A stretch of 9,158 nucleotides of DNA from contig JAVBYA010000502.1 of assembly GCA_030824295.1 (NCBI GenBank), positions 1 through 9,158 on the forward strand, given 5' to 3'. A model generated the notes under the pieces. That model was not told where the DNA came from, searched no databases, and worked only from the letters and a program-made list of their open reading frames with translations. The DNA is from Bacteroidota bacterium. Its GTDB lineage: Bacteria > Bacteroidota > Ignavibacteria > UBA10030 > UBA8401. Each line of letters opens with the position of its first letter. Within the stretch, counting starts at the first letter, position 1. This document shows positions 1 to 6,428 of the stretch, one piece after another. The position numbers and the translations under genes were made by a program.

Positions 1-1092
1 CTCCATTGTCTCACCACGGTACCCGAACTGCAGGAAGAAACAGGCATCCATCGTGTGTTCCCGGAGCAGCCGGCGCGCTTCCGCGATCTGTGCCACGGTG
101 ATCCCTTTTTCCATGGCATCGAGCACTTTCTGCGAACCGGACTCCGCACCGATCCATACTTCCGTGCAGCCCGCCTCTCGAAGCGCGGCCGCTTCCCCCT
201 CCCTGATCAGCAGGTCCGCCCGGGATTGGATCTTGAACGGTATCTTCACATTCCGTTCACGGACCGCCGCAGCGAACTTCCGTATCCATTCCGGCTTCAG
301 ACCGAAGATATCGTCCGCGAACCAGATGTGGTCCGGTGCTGCAATGCGCTGCAGGATCACCATTTCTTCCGCCACATGCTCCGGCGAGCGCGTATTATAG
401 ACCTGTCCATAGATCGGTTTTGCGCACCAATTACAGTGGTACGGACATCCCCGCGTCGTCACCATGTTCACCGAAAAATACCCGTGATGGTCCATCCAGC
501 GGGACCGATACCGATCCCACTCCACCAGATCCCACGCCGGGAACGGCAGTGTGTCGAGCATCTGAGATACATTCCTCTTTGCGGTCCGCACAACGGCACC
601 GTCCCGCCTATAGACGAGACCGTTAATGGTACTCCAATCATCGATCTCGGAACGAAGTATCGCACGGCACAGCTCCAACAGCGATTGCTCTCCTTCGCCG
701 ACGACCACCGCATCGGCACCCCGGGCAAGATAAGCTTCAGCATGGTCTGCTGCATCCGATCCGTGAACGATCACGCGGATGCCGAGTGCATGCGCGGCGG
801 CGGACATGACGAACACCGCTTCCCGCATGCGCGTAAGACACATCTTGTTCAGATAATTGAAATCGTCATCGTAGATCACCAGCACAGCAGGACGCACCTT
901 CTGCAGCTGCTCTACGAGCGCTGCTTCGGACGATTCAAGCATCACATCGAACAGCTGAAGGGAGAATCCGGCATCACGCAGCACGGCGGCCGCATACAGC
1001 GTGCCGAGTGGCGGATACGGCATGTGGGCCGCATCCTGTTTCGGGTCGAACCGGAGAACATAGGAATGAGTGAGGAGTATCTCGACCGGCAT
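1..1092 (-). CDS. B12-binding-domain radical SAM protein (3' end outside window)
   Basis: Partial gene: 364 codons are visible and it continues past the left edge without a stop. Residues about 1-180 look like a cobalamin-binding Rossmann fold (MPYPPLGTLYAAAVL near the start, GADAVVVGEGE at about 125-135). No DxHxxG cobalt-ligand motif is evident, which is common in this class. The radical SAM core follows, with the 4Fe-4S cysteines C216, C220 and C223 in GCPYHCNWC and a later GAESGSQKVLDAMEKG segment (about 315-330) typical of these enzymes. The family makes a 5'-deoxyadenosyl radical from S-adenosylmethionine; members do methylations, cyclisations or ring rearrangements on lipids, cofactors or natural products. 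The substrate cannot be read here. The ATG is the first in frame after an in-frame TGA and lies 2 nt after the stop of the upstream nucleotidyltransferase gene, so the two are very probably co-transcribed. A weak GGGA lies about 12 nt upstream. Confidence 0.93.
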   Translation of the reverse strand, partial: MPVEILLTHSYVLRFDPKQDAAHMPYPPLGTLYAAAVLRDAGFSLQLFDVMLESSEAALVEQLQKVRPAVLVIYDDDFNYLNKMCLTRMREAVFVMSAAAHALGIRVIVHGSDAADHAEAYLARGADAVVVGEGEQSLLELCRAILRSEIDDWSTINGLVYRRDGAVVRTAKRNVSQMLDTLPFPAWDLVEWDRYRSRWMDHHGYFSVNMVTTRGCPYHCNWCAKPIYGQVYNTRSPEHVAEEMVILQRIAAPDHIWFADDIFGLKPEWIRKFAAAVRERNVKIPFKIQSRADLLIREGEAAALREAGCTEVWIGAESGSQKVLDAMEKGITVAQIAEARRLLREHTMDACFFLQFGYRGETME

Positions 1093-1094
1093 CG

Positions 1095-2006
1095 TCAGTG
1101 CAGTCCCATCGTAGTCAGCCGTTCATGATACCGGATCAGCACCGGCACCTGACGGTCCTCCGGCCAGCTGGCGGAGATATCAGGAGTGATGATGAACATC
1201 GACTCCAGCCGGTCACGATCCACATGGCGGTACGTGTTCATCCAGTGCGTGCGGTGATATTCCATCAGCCGCTTGTCCGCCGCATCCAACGGCAGAAGTT
1301 CCAGCAGCCGTTCTGCCGCGCGCTGCAGGATGGACCGGCGGGAAGGTATGAGCAGCGCAGGGTCGGCGGAGGCGCGCATATTCGGAAGGAACTCGCGCGT
1401 CCATTCATTCTGCTGCAGGAACCGTTCGTGCGCTGCAGCGTTCCAGACCGGTTTCACTGTTACCGTTTCGATAGCAGTGTACAGATTGCGGCGGCGGATC
1501 GGGAAGCCCGCTTCGGTCACATAATAATTCGTGCAGAAATATTTCCTGCTTCCGAGCAGGAAGACCTTGCGGAGGAACGTGAGCAACGATCGGACGATCC
1601 ACAGTCTGCCGGGGACCGTCACGATCATGAAGTCGATATCACTCTCCGTGTCCGCAATGGATTTGGAGAGGGAACCGGTGATGAAAACGGCGCGGATGAA
1701 CGGGACCCGTTTGAGCAGATAGGCAACGATGCGGGCAACGGCAAGCATGCGCTCTGCCCGATGCTCTCCGCTGTTCCGTTCCAGTACTGCCGACCCTGCA
1801 TTCCCGGGGAGACGATAATACCCTCCGGCAGCGATGAGTGCACCCTCCCGCACCAGTTCGTCCGCTTTCCGGCGGACATCGTCCTGCGTCACAGAATTCC
1901 GCGGGAGATAGGAATAGATCTGCTCCGGTGTGACCGGATAGGAGAACAGGTCGAAGTAAGCAACGGTCCGAAGGATATCCTTCGGCAGATCCTGATCGTT
2001 ATTCAA
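1095..2006 (-). CDS. Nucleotidyltransferase-fold protein with N-terminal winged-helix-like region
   Basis: Encodes 303 residues. Residues about 8-67 resemble a winged-helix segment (ILRTVAYFDLFSYPVTPEQI, ending GGYYRL). Residues about 104-130 carry the polymerase-beta-type nucleotidyltransferase signature: G111-S112, then D123 and D125 in SDIDFMIV, the expected metal-binding acidic pair. A third catalytic acid is not obvious. The remaining ~170 residues are helical and basic, without a domain I can name. The fold transfers NMP groups to proteins, RNA or small molecules; the real substrate is unknown. The only usable start is TTG at 2006, because an in-frame TGA lies two codons upstream and the next in-frame ATG is residue 87, which would remove the winged helix. 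The gene precedes the radical SAM gene by 2 nt, so the two products probably act in the same process. It could also be a regulatory or antitoxin-like transferase, but its length and lack of a toxin partner argue against that. Confidence 0.85.
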   Translation of the reverse strand: MNNDQDLPKDILRTVAYFDLFSYPVTPEQIYSYLPRNSVTQDDVRRKADELVREGALIAAGGYYRLPGNAGSAVLERNSGEHRAERMLAVARIVAYLLKRVPFIRAVFITGSLSKSIADTESDIDFMIVTVPGRLWIVRSLLTFLRKVFLLGSRKYFCTNYYVTEAGFPIRRRNLYTAIETVTVKPVWNAAAHERFLQQNEWTREFLPNMRASADPALLIPSRRSILQRAAERLLELLPLDAADKRLMEYHRTHWMNTYRHVDRDRLESMFIITPDISASWPEDRQVPVLIRYHERLTTMGLH

Positions 2007-2032
2007 TCGTCATATTTCCATTATTGTCCTAT

Positions 2033-2061
2033 AAAATACTCTATTCCTGCTGTTTTCGCAA
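2033..2061 (-). promoter_or_regulatory. Candidate sigma70-type promoter of the nucleotidyltransferase-radical SAM operon
   Basis: Read on the minus strand, TTGCGA (2061-2056) and TATTTT (2038-2033) are separated by 17 nt. Initiation would fall near 2026, giving a leader of about 20 nt before the TTG start. The match is only approximate and FCB-group bacteria often use a different consensus, so this is a prediction from spacing and position. Confidence 0.35.
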
Positions 2062-2123
2062 TCTGCGCCCTGCCCGCCGTGATGCTGATAACACTCCTCT
2101 GTATCGGTATGTACCTCATGAGA

Positions 2124-2168
2124 ACCTTACGGACTTCCGTGAGGTATAGAACGCCCGTCCTCACGGGA
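2124..2168 (+). promoter_or_regulatory. Competing hairpins in the DUF1800 upstream region
   Basis: Three segments can pair in two exclusive ways. ACCTTACGG (2124-2132) pairs with CCGTGAGGT (2137-2145) as a 9-bp stem with one G-T pair and an ACTT loop. Alternatively the middle segment CCGTGAGG (2137-2144) pairs perfectly with CCTCACGG (2159-2166), extendable to 10 bp, with a loop of about 14 nt. No T-run follows either stem, so neither is a simple intrinsic terminator. The arrangement is what an attenuator or RNA switch would look like if this stretch is transcribed as a leader of the plus-strand operon, which is not shown. Confidence 0.35.
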
Positions 2169-2254
2169 AAGGTCCATAACAGACTTTCTGCTCCTTTTCC
2201 TCAACGAACTGAATATTCACCACTATCTTCCGGATTGATTTCCTCCTGCCGAAT

Positions 2255-2266
2255 ATCAATATTGAT
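2255..2266. promoter_or_regulatory. 12-bp perfect palindrome upstream of the DUF1800 gene
   Basis: ATCAATATTGAT is its own reverse complement and ends 11 nt before the ATG at 2278. It is AT-rich in a GC-rich setting and has the size of a half-turn-symmetric operator for a dimeric regulator. A chance palindrome in an AT-rich promoter cannot be excluded. Confidence 0.3.
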
Positions 2267-2277
2267 GACAACGAGGA

Positions 2278-3969
2278 ATGATGATCAGACAGAAAAAATA
2301 CCCGACGGCAGCGCTGGATGCAGTCCAGACCGAATATGCGAACCGGTCCCTGCCGACGGGATTGGAACGCCCGGCTGCCGGACTGGAACCGTATACCGGT
2401 CCCTGGGGAGAAGAGCAGATGCTGCATCTCCTCCGCCGGACGACCTTCGGCGTCAGTCTGTCCGACCTCGCAGCCATACGGACGAAGTCCCTGTCCGAGA
2501 CTGTCGCACAGCTGCTCATCGTTCCGCCGCTCCCAGATCCGCCGGTGAACCACTACTCCACAACAGCGGACCCGACCGGGGTCCTTCCCGGTGCAACATG
2601 GGTCACCGCCGTCTATAACAGTACGGTGAACGGTTCGCGGACCGCTTCGTGGAAAGCATGGTGGATCAACGAGATGATCACTCTGCCGCTCTCACTTCGC
2701 GAGAAGATGACGCTCTTCTGGCACAACCACTTCGCCACCGAAACACCGATCATCGACAATTCCCGGTACATCTACGATCACCATGCTCTGCTCCGGCAGT
2801 ATGCCCTCGGCAATTTCAAGGAACTCACGAAGAAGGTGACCACCGATCCCGGCATGCTCCGCTATCTGAACGGCAATGCGAACACGAAGAGCGCGCCGGA
2901 CGAGAACTACGGAAGGGAACTGCAGGAACTCTTCACGATCGGCAAAGGAGCTGATTCGCATTATACCGAGGACGATGTGAAGAACGCTGCACGGGTCCTC
3001 ACCGGCTGGAGGATCAACGGCACCACTTATACATCGTACTTCGATTCGACCCGTCATGATACCGGCAATAAGACCTTTTCGTCCTTCTATGGTTCTACGG
3101 TCATCACCGGCAGGACGGGCACAACGGCAGGAGAACTGGAACTGAACGATCTGCTGACGATGATCTTCTCCAACGAAGAGACCGCGAAACATCTTGCGCG
3201 GAAGCTCTATCGTTTCTTCGTCTATTATGTCATCGATGCCGGCGTCGAGCAGAACGTCATCACCCCGCTTGCGCAGATCATCCGGCAGAACAATTACGAG
3301 ATCGCACCGGCGCTTTCCGCCCTCTTCAACAGCGCCCATTTTTTCGATCCGCTCAGCATGGGATGCATCATCAAGTCCCCGCTGGATGTGACGATCGGAC
3401 TCTGCCGTGAATTCGGGATCAATGCGGTCAGCACCGCAGCACCCCCGGCGGTATTGACGCCGGCGCAGACGTACGGCATATGGGAATATCTCCGGAACCA
3501 GGCCTCCGCGCTGCAGCAGCATGTCGGAGAACCGCCGAGCGTTGCAGGGTGGCCGGCATACTATCAGGAACCGCTCTTCTACGAGATCTGGATCAACGCG
3601 GACACGCTCCCGAAACGGAATGCGTTCTCCGATGCGATGGTCACATCGTCCGGCTATACCAGGTCCAGCACACGGCTGGTGGTGGACGTCATCGCATACG
3701 CCAAGCGGTTCCCCTCTCCGTCCGATCCCACGGCACTCGTCAATGATATCGTCCGGCATCTCTACGCCATTCCGATCTCCGATTCGCTGAAGACCTCGCT
3801 GAAGATGAGCTCGCTCCTTTCCGGACAGTCGTCCGACCATTATTGGACCGATGCCTGGAACCTGCACATCGCGAACCCGTCGGACACTGCAGCGAAGAAT
3901 GCGGTCATCACCAGACTGCAGTCATTGCTCAAGGCGTTGATGAACGCCGCGGAGTATCAGCTGGCATGA
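2278..3969 (+). CDS. DUF1800 family protein
   Basis: Encodes 563 residues, a normal length for the family. Hallmarks in order: MLHLLRRTTFG (48-58), LFWHNHFAT (146-154), the diagnostic ENYGRELQELFTIG (209-222), LARKLYRFFVYY in the middle, and a C-terminal PPSVAGWPAY (419-428) with the usual following aromatic and arginine-rich stretch. The biochemical role of DUF1800 is unknown; its genes are widely found next to DUF1501 genes, as here. I see no hydrophobic signal peptide, Tat motif or C-terminal sorting domain, unlike the partner. The start is ATG 2278 or the adjacent ATG 2281: GAGGA (2273-2277) abuts the first and sits 3 nt before the second, and an in-frame TGA at 2266 blocks longer forms. 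The stop overlaps the next ATG in an ATGA, so the two genes are translationally coupled. Confidence 0.93.
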   Translation: MMIRQKKYPTAALDAVQTEYANRSLPTGLERPAAGLEPYTGPWGEEQMLHLLRRTTFGVSLSDLAAIRTKSLSETVAQLLIVPPLPDPPVNHYSTTADPTGVLPGATWVTAVYNSTVNGSRTASWKAWWINEMITLPLSLREKMTLFWHNHFATETPIIDNSRYIYDHHALLRQYALGNFKELTKKVTTDPGMLRYLNGNANTKSAPDENYGRELQELFTIGKGADSHYTEDDVKNAARVLTGWRINGTTYTSYFDSTRHDTGNKTFSSFYGSTVITGRTGTTAGELELNDLLTMIFSNEETAKHLARKLYRFFVYYVIDAGVEQNVITPLAQIIRQNNYEIAPALSALFNSAHFFDPLSMGCIIKSPLDVTIGLCREFGINAVSTAAPPAVLTPAQTYGIWEYLRNQASALQQHVGEPPSVAGWPAYYQEPLFYEIWINADTLPKRNAFSDAMVTSSGYTRSSTRLVVDVIAYAKRFPSPSDPTALVNDIVRHLYAIPISDSLKTSLKMSSLLSGQSSDHYWTDAWNLHIANPSDTAAKNAVITRLQSLLKALMNAAEYQLA

Positions 3970-5543
3970 AACGCCGTGAGTTCATATCGCGTACCGCCTC
4001 CGGGACCCTCCTGCCGATGATGCTCGGCGGTTTCACCGTAAAAGCGTTCGGCGAGTCCCCGTTGCTGGAACGGCTCGTGGCAGCCGCAACGGAAACGGAC
4101 CGCGTGCTGGTCCTGATACAGCTGAACGGCGGGAACGACGGACTCAACACCGTTCTGCCGCTGAGTGAATATTCCAATCTTGCCAAGGCCCGTGCAAGCA
4201 TCCTCATCCCGGAAGCGAAAGTACTCAAACTGACCGATGCTACGGGACTGCACCCTGCCATGTCCGGACTGGCGGACCTCTATGCGGACGGGAAACTCGC
4301 CGTTGTGCAAAGCGTCGGATATCCCTCTCCGAACTTCTCGCACTTCCGCGCGACCGACATCTGGCTCACCGCTTCCGATGCGAACCAGTACATCTCCAGC
4401 GGGTGGATGGGTCGGTATCTTGCCGAGGAGTTCCCGGTCTATCCGGAAGGATTCCCCAACGCAGTAATGCCGGACCCGCTCGCCATCCAGATCGGATCGA
4501 CCATCACTCCGGGACTGCAGGGACCGGGAGTGTCGATGGGAATGACCATCACCGATCCCACAAAATTCTATCAGCTGGTCACCGGAACAGTGGACCCTGC
4601 GCCGAACACACCCGCTGGACACGAACTTACGTTCATCCGCCAGGTATCGCAGCAGACGCAGCAATATGCGTCCGTCATCAAGAACGCGGCAGCCAAGGCC
4701 GCCAACCTTTCAACGCTCTATCCCGCTTCTCCCGACCATACGCTCGGCGATCAATTGAAAGTGGTCGCACGGCTCATCGCCGGGGGACTGAAGACGCGGA
4801 TCTACGTTGTGACACTCGGCGGATTCGACACGCATTCCAATCAGGCGGTGGAGGGTGCAACGGAGACCGGCAACCATGCGAATCTTCTGCGGAGGCTCTC
4901 CAAAGCCATCACGGCGTTCCAGGATGATCTTACCCTTCTCAACGTGGACCATCGGGTGGTCGGTATGACCTTCTCCGAGTTCGGACGGCGGATCCTTGCG
5001 AATGCCAGCGGAGGAACGGACCACGGCAGCGCGGCGCCGCTCATCGTCTTCGGAAAGAATATCAACGCCGGCATCATCGGTGCCAATCCCATCATCCCGG
5101 CCACGGTCACCGCGGCAAACAATCTTCCGATGCAGTACGATTTCCGGTCCGTCTACGCTTCCATCCTTCGCGATTGGTTCGGCGTGCCGCAGAGTGAACT
5201 GGAAGAGGTACTGCTCAGGGATTTCCAGTCACTCCCCATCATCGCTGCACCGACAGTGGTCCGGCGCACGCCGGTCCTGCCGGTTGATGTCACGCTGCAT
5301 CAGAATTATCCCAATCCGTTCAATCCCTCCACCCGCCTGCGGTTCACCGTTGCAGAGGGTCCGGTGCAGATAAAACTGTTCAACGCTGCCGGACAGGACG
5401 TGATGACCGTTCGGGAAGGGACCTATCCTGCCGGTACCCACGAACTGTGGCTCGATGGTTCTTCCCTCTCCAGCGGCATCTACTACTGTCGCCTGCAGCA
5501 GCACGCCACGGTCCGCACGATCCTGATGACGCTCGTCCGCTGA
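3966..5543 (+). CDS. DUF1501 family secreted protein with T9SS C-terminal sorting domain
   Basis: Encodes 525 residues. The N-terminus MKRREFISRTASG carries a twin-arginine-like motif (R3-R4-E-F-I) followed by a modest hydrophobic stretch (about 14-28), suggesting Tat or Sec export. The DUF1501 domain, related to the alkaline phosphatase/sulfatase fold, shows LNGGNDGLNT (53-62), LGGFDTHSNQ (284-293), FSEFGRR (336-342) and GGTDHGSAAP (349-358). The D and H residues in these blocks are candidate metal ligands, but the enzymatic activity of the family is undefined. Residues about 441-525 form a type IX secretion sorting domain: QNYPNPFNPSTRLRF (446-460), VQIKLFNAAGQ, then GIYYCRL near the end. 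The protein is therefore expected at the cell surface or outside the cell. The ATG overlaps the DUF1800 stop (ATGA). An open frame extends upstream to 3843, but the twin-arginine signal sits exactly at this ATG. Confidence 0.94.
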   Translation: MKRREFISRTASGTLLPMMLGGFTVKAFGESPLLERLVAAATETDRVLVLIQLNGGNDGLNTVLPLSEYSNLAKARASILIPEAKVLKLTDATGLHPAMSGLADLYADGKLAVVQSVGYPSPNFSHFRATDIWLTASDANQYISSGWMGRYLAEEFPVYPEGFPNAVMPDPLAIQIGSTITPGLQGPGVSMGMTITDPTKFYQLVTGTVDPAPNTPAGHELTFIRQVSQQTQQYASVIKNAAAKAANLSTLYPASPDHTLGDQLKVVARLIAGGLKTRIYVVTLGGFDTHSNQAVEGATETGNHANLLRRLSKAITAFQDDLTLLNVDHRVVGMTFSEFGRRILANASGGTDHGSAAPLIVFGKNINAGIIGANPIIPATVTAANNLPMQYDFRSVYASILRDWFGVPQSELEEVLLRDFQSLPIIAAPTVVRRTPVLPVDVTLHQNYPNPFNPSTRLRFTVAEGPVQIKLFNAAGQDVMTVREGTYPAGTHELWLDGSSLSSGIYYCRLQQHATVRTILMTLVR

Positions 5544-5664
5544 ACCGATCGACCGAAATGATAAAAAGATTAACACGCCAATGGATTTCTGTCACAAAAA
5601 TCCCGTTTTTTATGATGTCGGGAAAGGGAAAGCGATGTGAATCGGCACTATTTATGGAACCATC

Positions 5665-5693
5665 TTGCAACGGGAGCAAGACTTTCGTAAATT
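5665..5693 (+). promoter_or_regulatory. Candidate promoter of the tRNA-Glu gene
   Basis: TTGCAA (5665-5670) and TAAATT (5688-5693) are 17 nt apart, each matching the sigma70 consensus at four of six positions. Initiation near 5700 would leave a leader of about 30 nt before the tRNA. The -35 element overlaps a short inverted repeat, TCTTGC (5663-5668) with GCAAGA (5676-5681). Confidence 0.4.
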
Positions 5694-5700
5694 GGGAGGT

Positions 5701-5719
5701 CTTCAGTGAAAAACTGAGG
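5701..5719 (+). other. Hairpin in the predicted tRNA leader
   Basis: CTTCAGT (5701-5707) pairs with ACTGAGG (5713-5719) as a 7-bp stem with one G-T pair and a GAAAA loop. It lies at the predicted start of the tRNA transcript and 11 nt before the mature 5' end. No T-run follows, so it is not a terminator. It may be a removed 5' leader structure, or chance. Confidence 0.35.
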
Positions 5720-5730
5720 GATTACATACC

Positions 5731-5802
5731 GGCGCGTTCGTCTAACGGTTAGGACGGAGCCCTCTCAAGGCTTAAATACGGGTTCGATTCCCGTACGCGC
5801 TA
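5731..5802 (+). tRNA. tRNA-Glu (anticodon CUC)
   Basis: The 72-nt cloverleaf folds completely: acceptor GGCGCGT (5731-5737) with ACGCGCT (5795-5801), starting with a G-T pair; D stem GTCT with GGAC; anticodon stem GAGCC with GGCTT around loop CTCTCAA (anticodon CTC, reading GAG); a 4-nt variable region; T stem ACGGG/CCCGT around TTCGATT. The discriminator is A (5802) and the CCA end is not encoded, so it must be added after transcription. The D-arm TTCGTCTAACGGTTAGGAC pattern is typical of bacterial glutamate tRNAs. The gene stands alone between two convergent protein units. Confidence 0.95.
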
Positions 5803-5824
5803 CTGGTTTTGGATGAGGAAGGAT

Positions 5825-5856
5825 GTCGTGGAGTAGTTGAGTCGTGGAGTCGCAGA
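5825..5856. repeat. Degenerate 8-bp tandem repeat, four units
   Basis: Four consecutive octamers read GTCGTGGA, GTAGTTGA, GTCGTGGA and GTCGCAGA, consensus GTCGTKGA. Units 1 and 3 are identical. The block lies 22 nt after the tRNA end, outside any gene. From memory, GTCGTTGA-like octamer arrays recur between genes in some FCB-group genomes, so this may be one member of a dispersed repeat family. Confidence 0.7.
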
Positions 5857-5890
5857 GAATAACTTTACAAACTATCTGCCTCAGCAAAAA

Positions 5891-5942
5891 GCATACACTG
5901 ATCCCCGGAGAGGAAGCTCTTCGGGGATTTTGCGTTGTATGC
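5891..5942. terminator. Nested hairpin, likely bidirectional intrinsic terminator
   Basis: The inner stem pairs ATCCCCGGAGAG (5901-5912) with CTCTTCGGGGAT (5917-5928), 12 bp with one G-T pair and a GAAG loop, and runs into TTTT (5928-5931) on the plus strand. The outer stem pairs GCATACA (5891-5897) with TGTATGC (5936-5942); on the minus strand it is followed by TTTTT. Both strands therefore carry stem plus T-run, as expected between the tRNA transcript (plus) and the PAS/kinase transcript (minus), which converge here. Confidence 0.8.
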
Positions 5943-5954
5943 ATCGGTGCTTCC

Positions 5955-5974
5955 ATACGTTCCGCGGAGCGTAT
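5955..5974. repeat. 20-bp near-palindrome downstream of the PAS gene
   Basis: ATACGTTC (5955-5962) pairs with GAGCGTAT (5967-5974) around CGCG, with one G-T pair; the core TCCGCGGA is itself palindromic. It sits about 70 bp after the PAS stop codon, before the terminator. It could be a 3' stem protecting the minus-strand message or a protein-binding site; no T-run follows. Confidence 0.4.
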
Positions 5975-6043
5975 CGACACAAGGCGGGCCCTTAACGAAA
6001 TTCCGGGCGATAATGATCCTTCCGTCCGGCCCTCCGCGGATGG

Positions 6044-6376
6044 TCACACCCGCACAAAATGCTCCATCACCTCCGGCAGTTCGAATGACATTTCGATCAT
6101 CCCGGCAACAGCATTGTGCTCATACCACGGTGATTGGTAGATGATCTTCCTCTTCCCGTTCTTCTCGATGGTGTAGACGTTCGTCCGGCCGGAAGCGAGC
6201 AGTTCTTTGAGTTTTGTCAACGCCGGCTCCGGGTGACATCCGAACAGGCTCTGTCCGATGAGCGCTTTCCCGCCGTCATTCCGGAAGACCTCGCCGGACC
6301 GTTCATTCATATACACGATGGTACCGTGGACATCGCAGACCGTTACGGCTGCATTGATGGTGTTCAGATGATCCAT
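6044..6376 (-). CDS. Small stand-alone PAS domain protein
   Basis: Encodes 110 residues, essentially one PAS fold: AVTVCDVHGTIVYMNERS (about 10-27), then LIGQSLFGCHPEPALTKLKELL in the helical part, and strands NVYTIEKNGKRKIIYQSPWY and VAGMIEMSFELP. No enzymatic or DNA-binding output domain is attached, so it should work by binding a ligand or partner protein. Similar short PAS proteins (CHPEP and NVYTIEKNG motifs) occur in Bacteroidota and Firmicutes with no defined role. I prefer the ATG at 6376 because AGGGA lies 8 nt upstream and the protein then begins close to the fold; ATG 6397 (117 residues) is the alternative but has no nearby ribosome site. The gene starts 52 nt after the hybrid kinase stop, on the same strand and probably in the same message. 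Confidence 0.85.
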   Translation of the reverse strand: MDHLNTINAAVTVCDVHGTIVYMNERSGEVFRNDGGKALIGQSLFGCHPEPALTKLKELLASGRTNVYTIEKNGKRKIIYQSPWYEHNAVAGMIEMSFELPEVMEHFVRV

Positions 6377-6428
6377 TGCGTCATTCCCTGTGATCATGCG
6401 GTATGATGTTCGTTGCCTCCAACGGCCG

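Noticed and set aside
55..1128. Long plus-strand open frame of 357 codons opposite the radical SAM gene
   Set aside because: The minus strand gives a complete radical SAM motif set; the plus-strand translation is arginine- and histidine-rich with no recognisable domain, so it is an antisense shadow.
1098..2618. Plus-strand open frame of 506 codons, with a hydrophobic stretch around 2060-2130
   Set aside because: It runs antisense to the nucleotidyltransferase gene and then out of frame into the DUF1800 gene. The hydrophobic part has no ribosome site and no conserved motif.
2692..3867. Minus-strand open frame of 391 codons opposite DUF1800
   Set aside because: Composition is rich in G, R, D and I with no domain, and the plus strand carries all DUF1800 signatures; it is a coding shadow.
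5731..5860. tRNA 3' end as an integration (att) site
   Set aside because: No direct copy of the tRNA 3' end and no integrase or other mobile gene is visible within the window.
5765..5980. Minus-strand 71-codon frame ending in ARTGIEPVFKP
   Set aside because: That ending is the translation of the antisense of a tRNA T-arm and anticodon region, a well-known source of spurious predicted proteins. The frame also spans the terminator.
6022..6043. Hairpin CCGTCCG/CGGATGG immediately after the PAS stop
   Set aside because: Only 7 bp with one G-T pair, no T-run on the minus strand, and a much better terminator lies about 100 bp further on.
5865..6047. 60-codon minus-strand frame with a GTG start overlapping the PAS stop as GTGA
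   Set aside because: The overlap looks like coupling, but the frame covers the 20-bp near-palindrome and the whole terminator hairpin, and shows no known motif.
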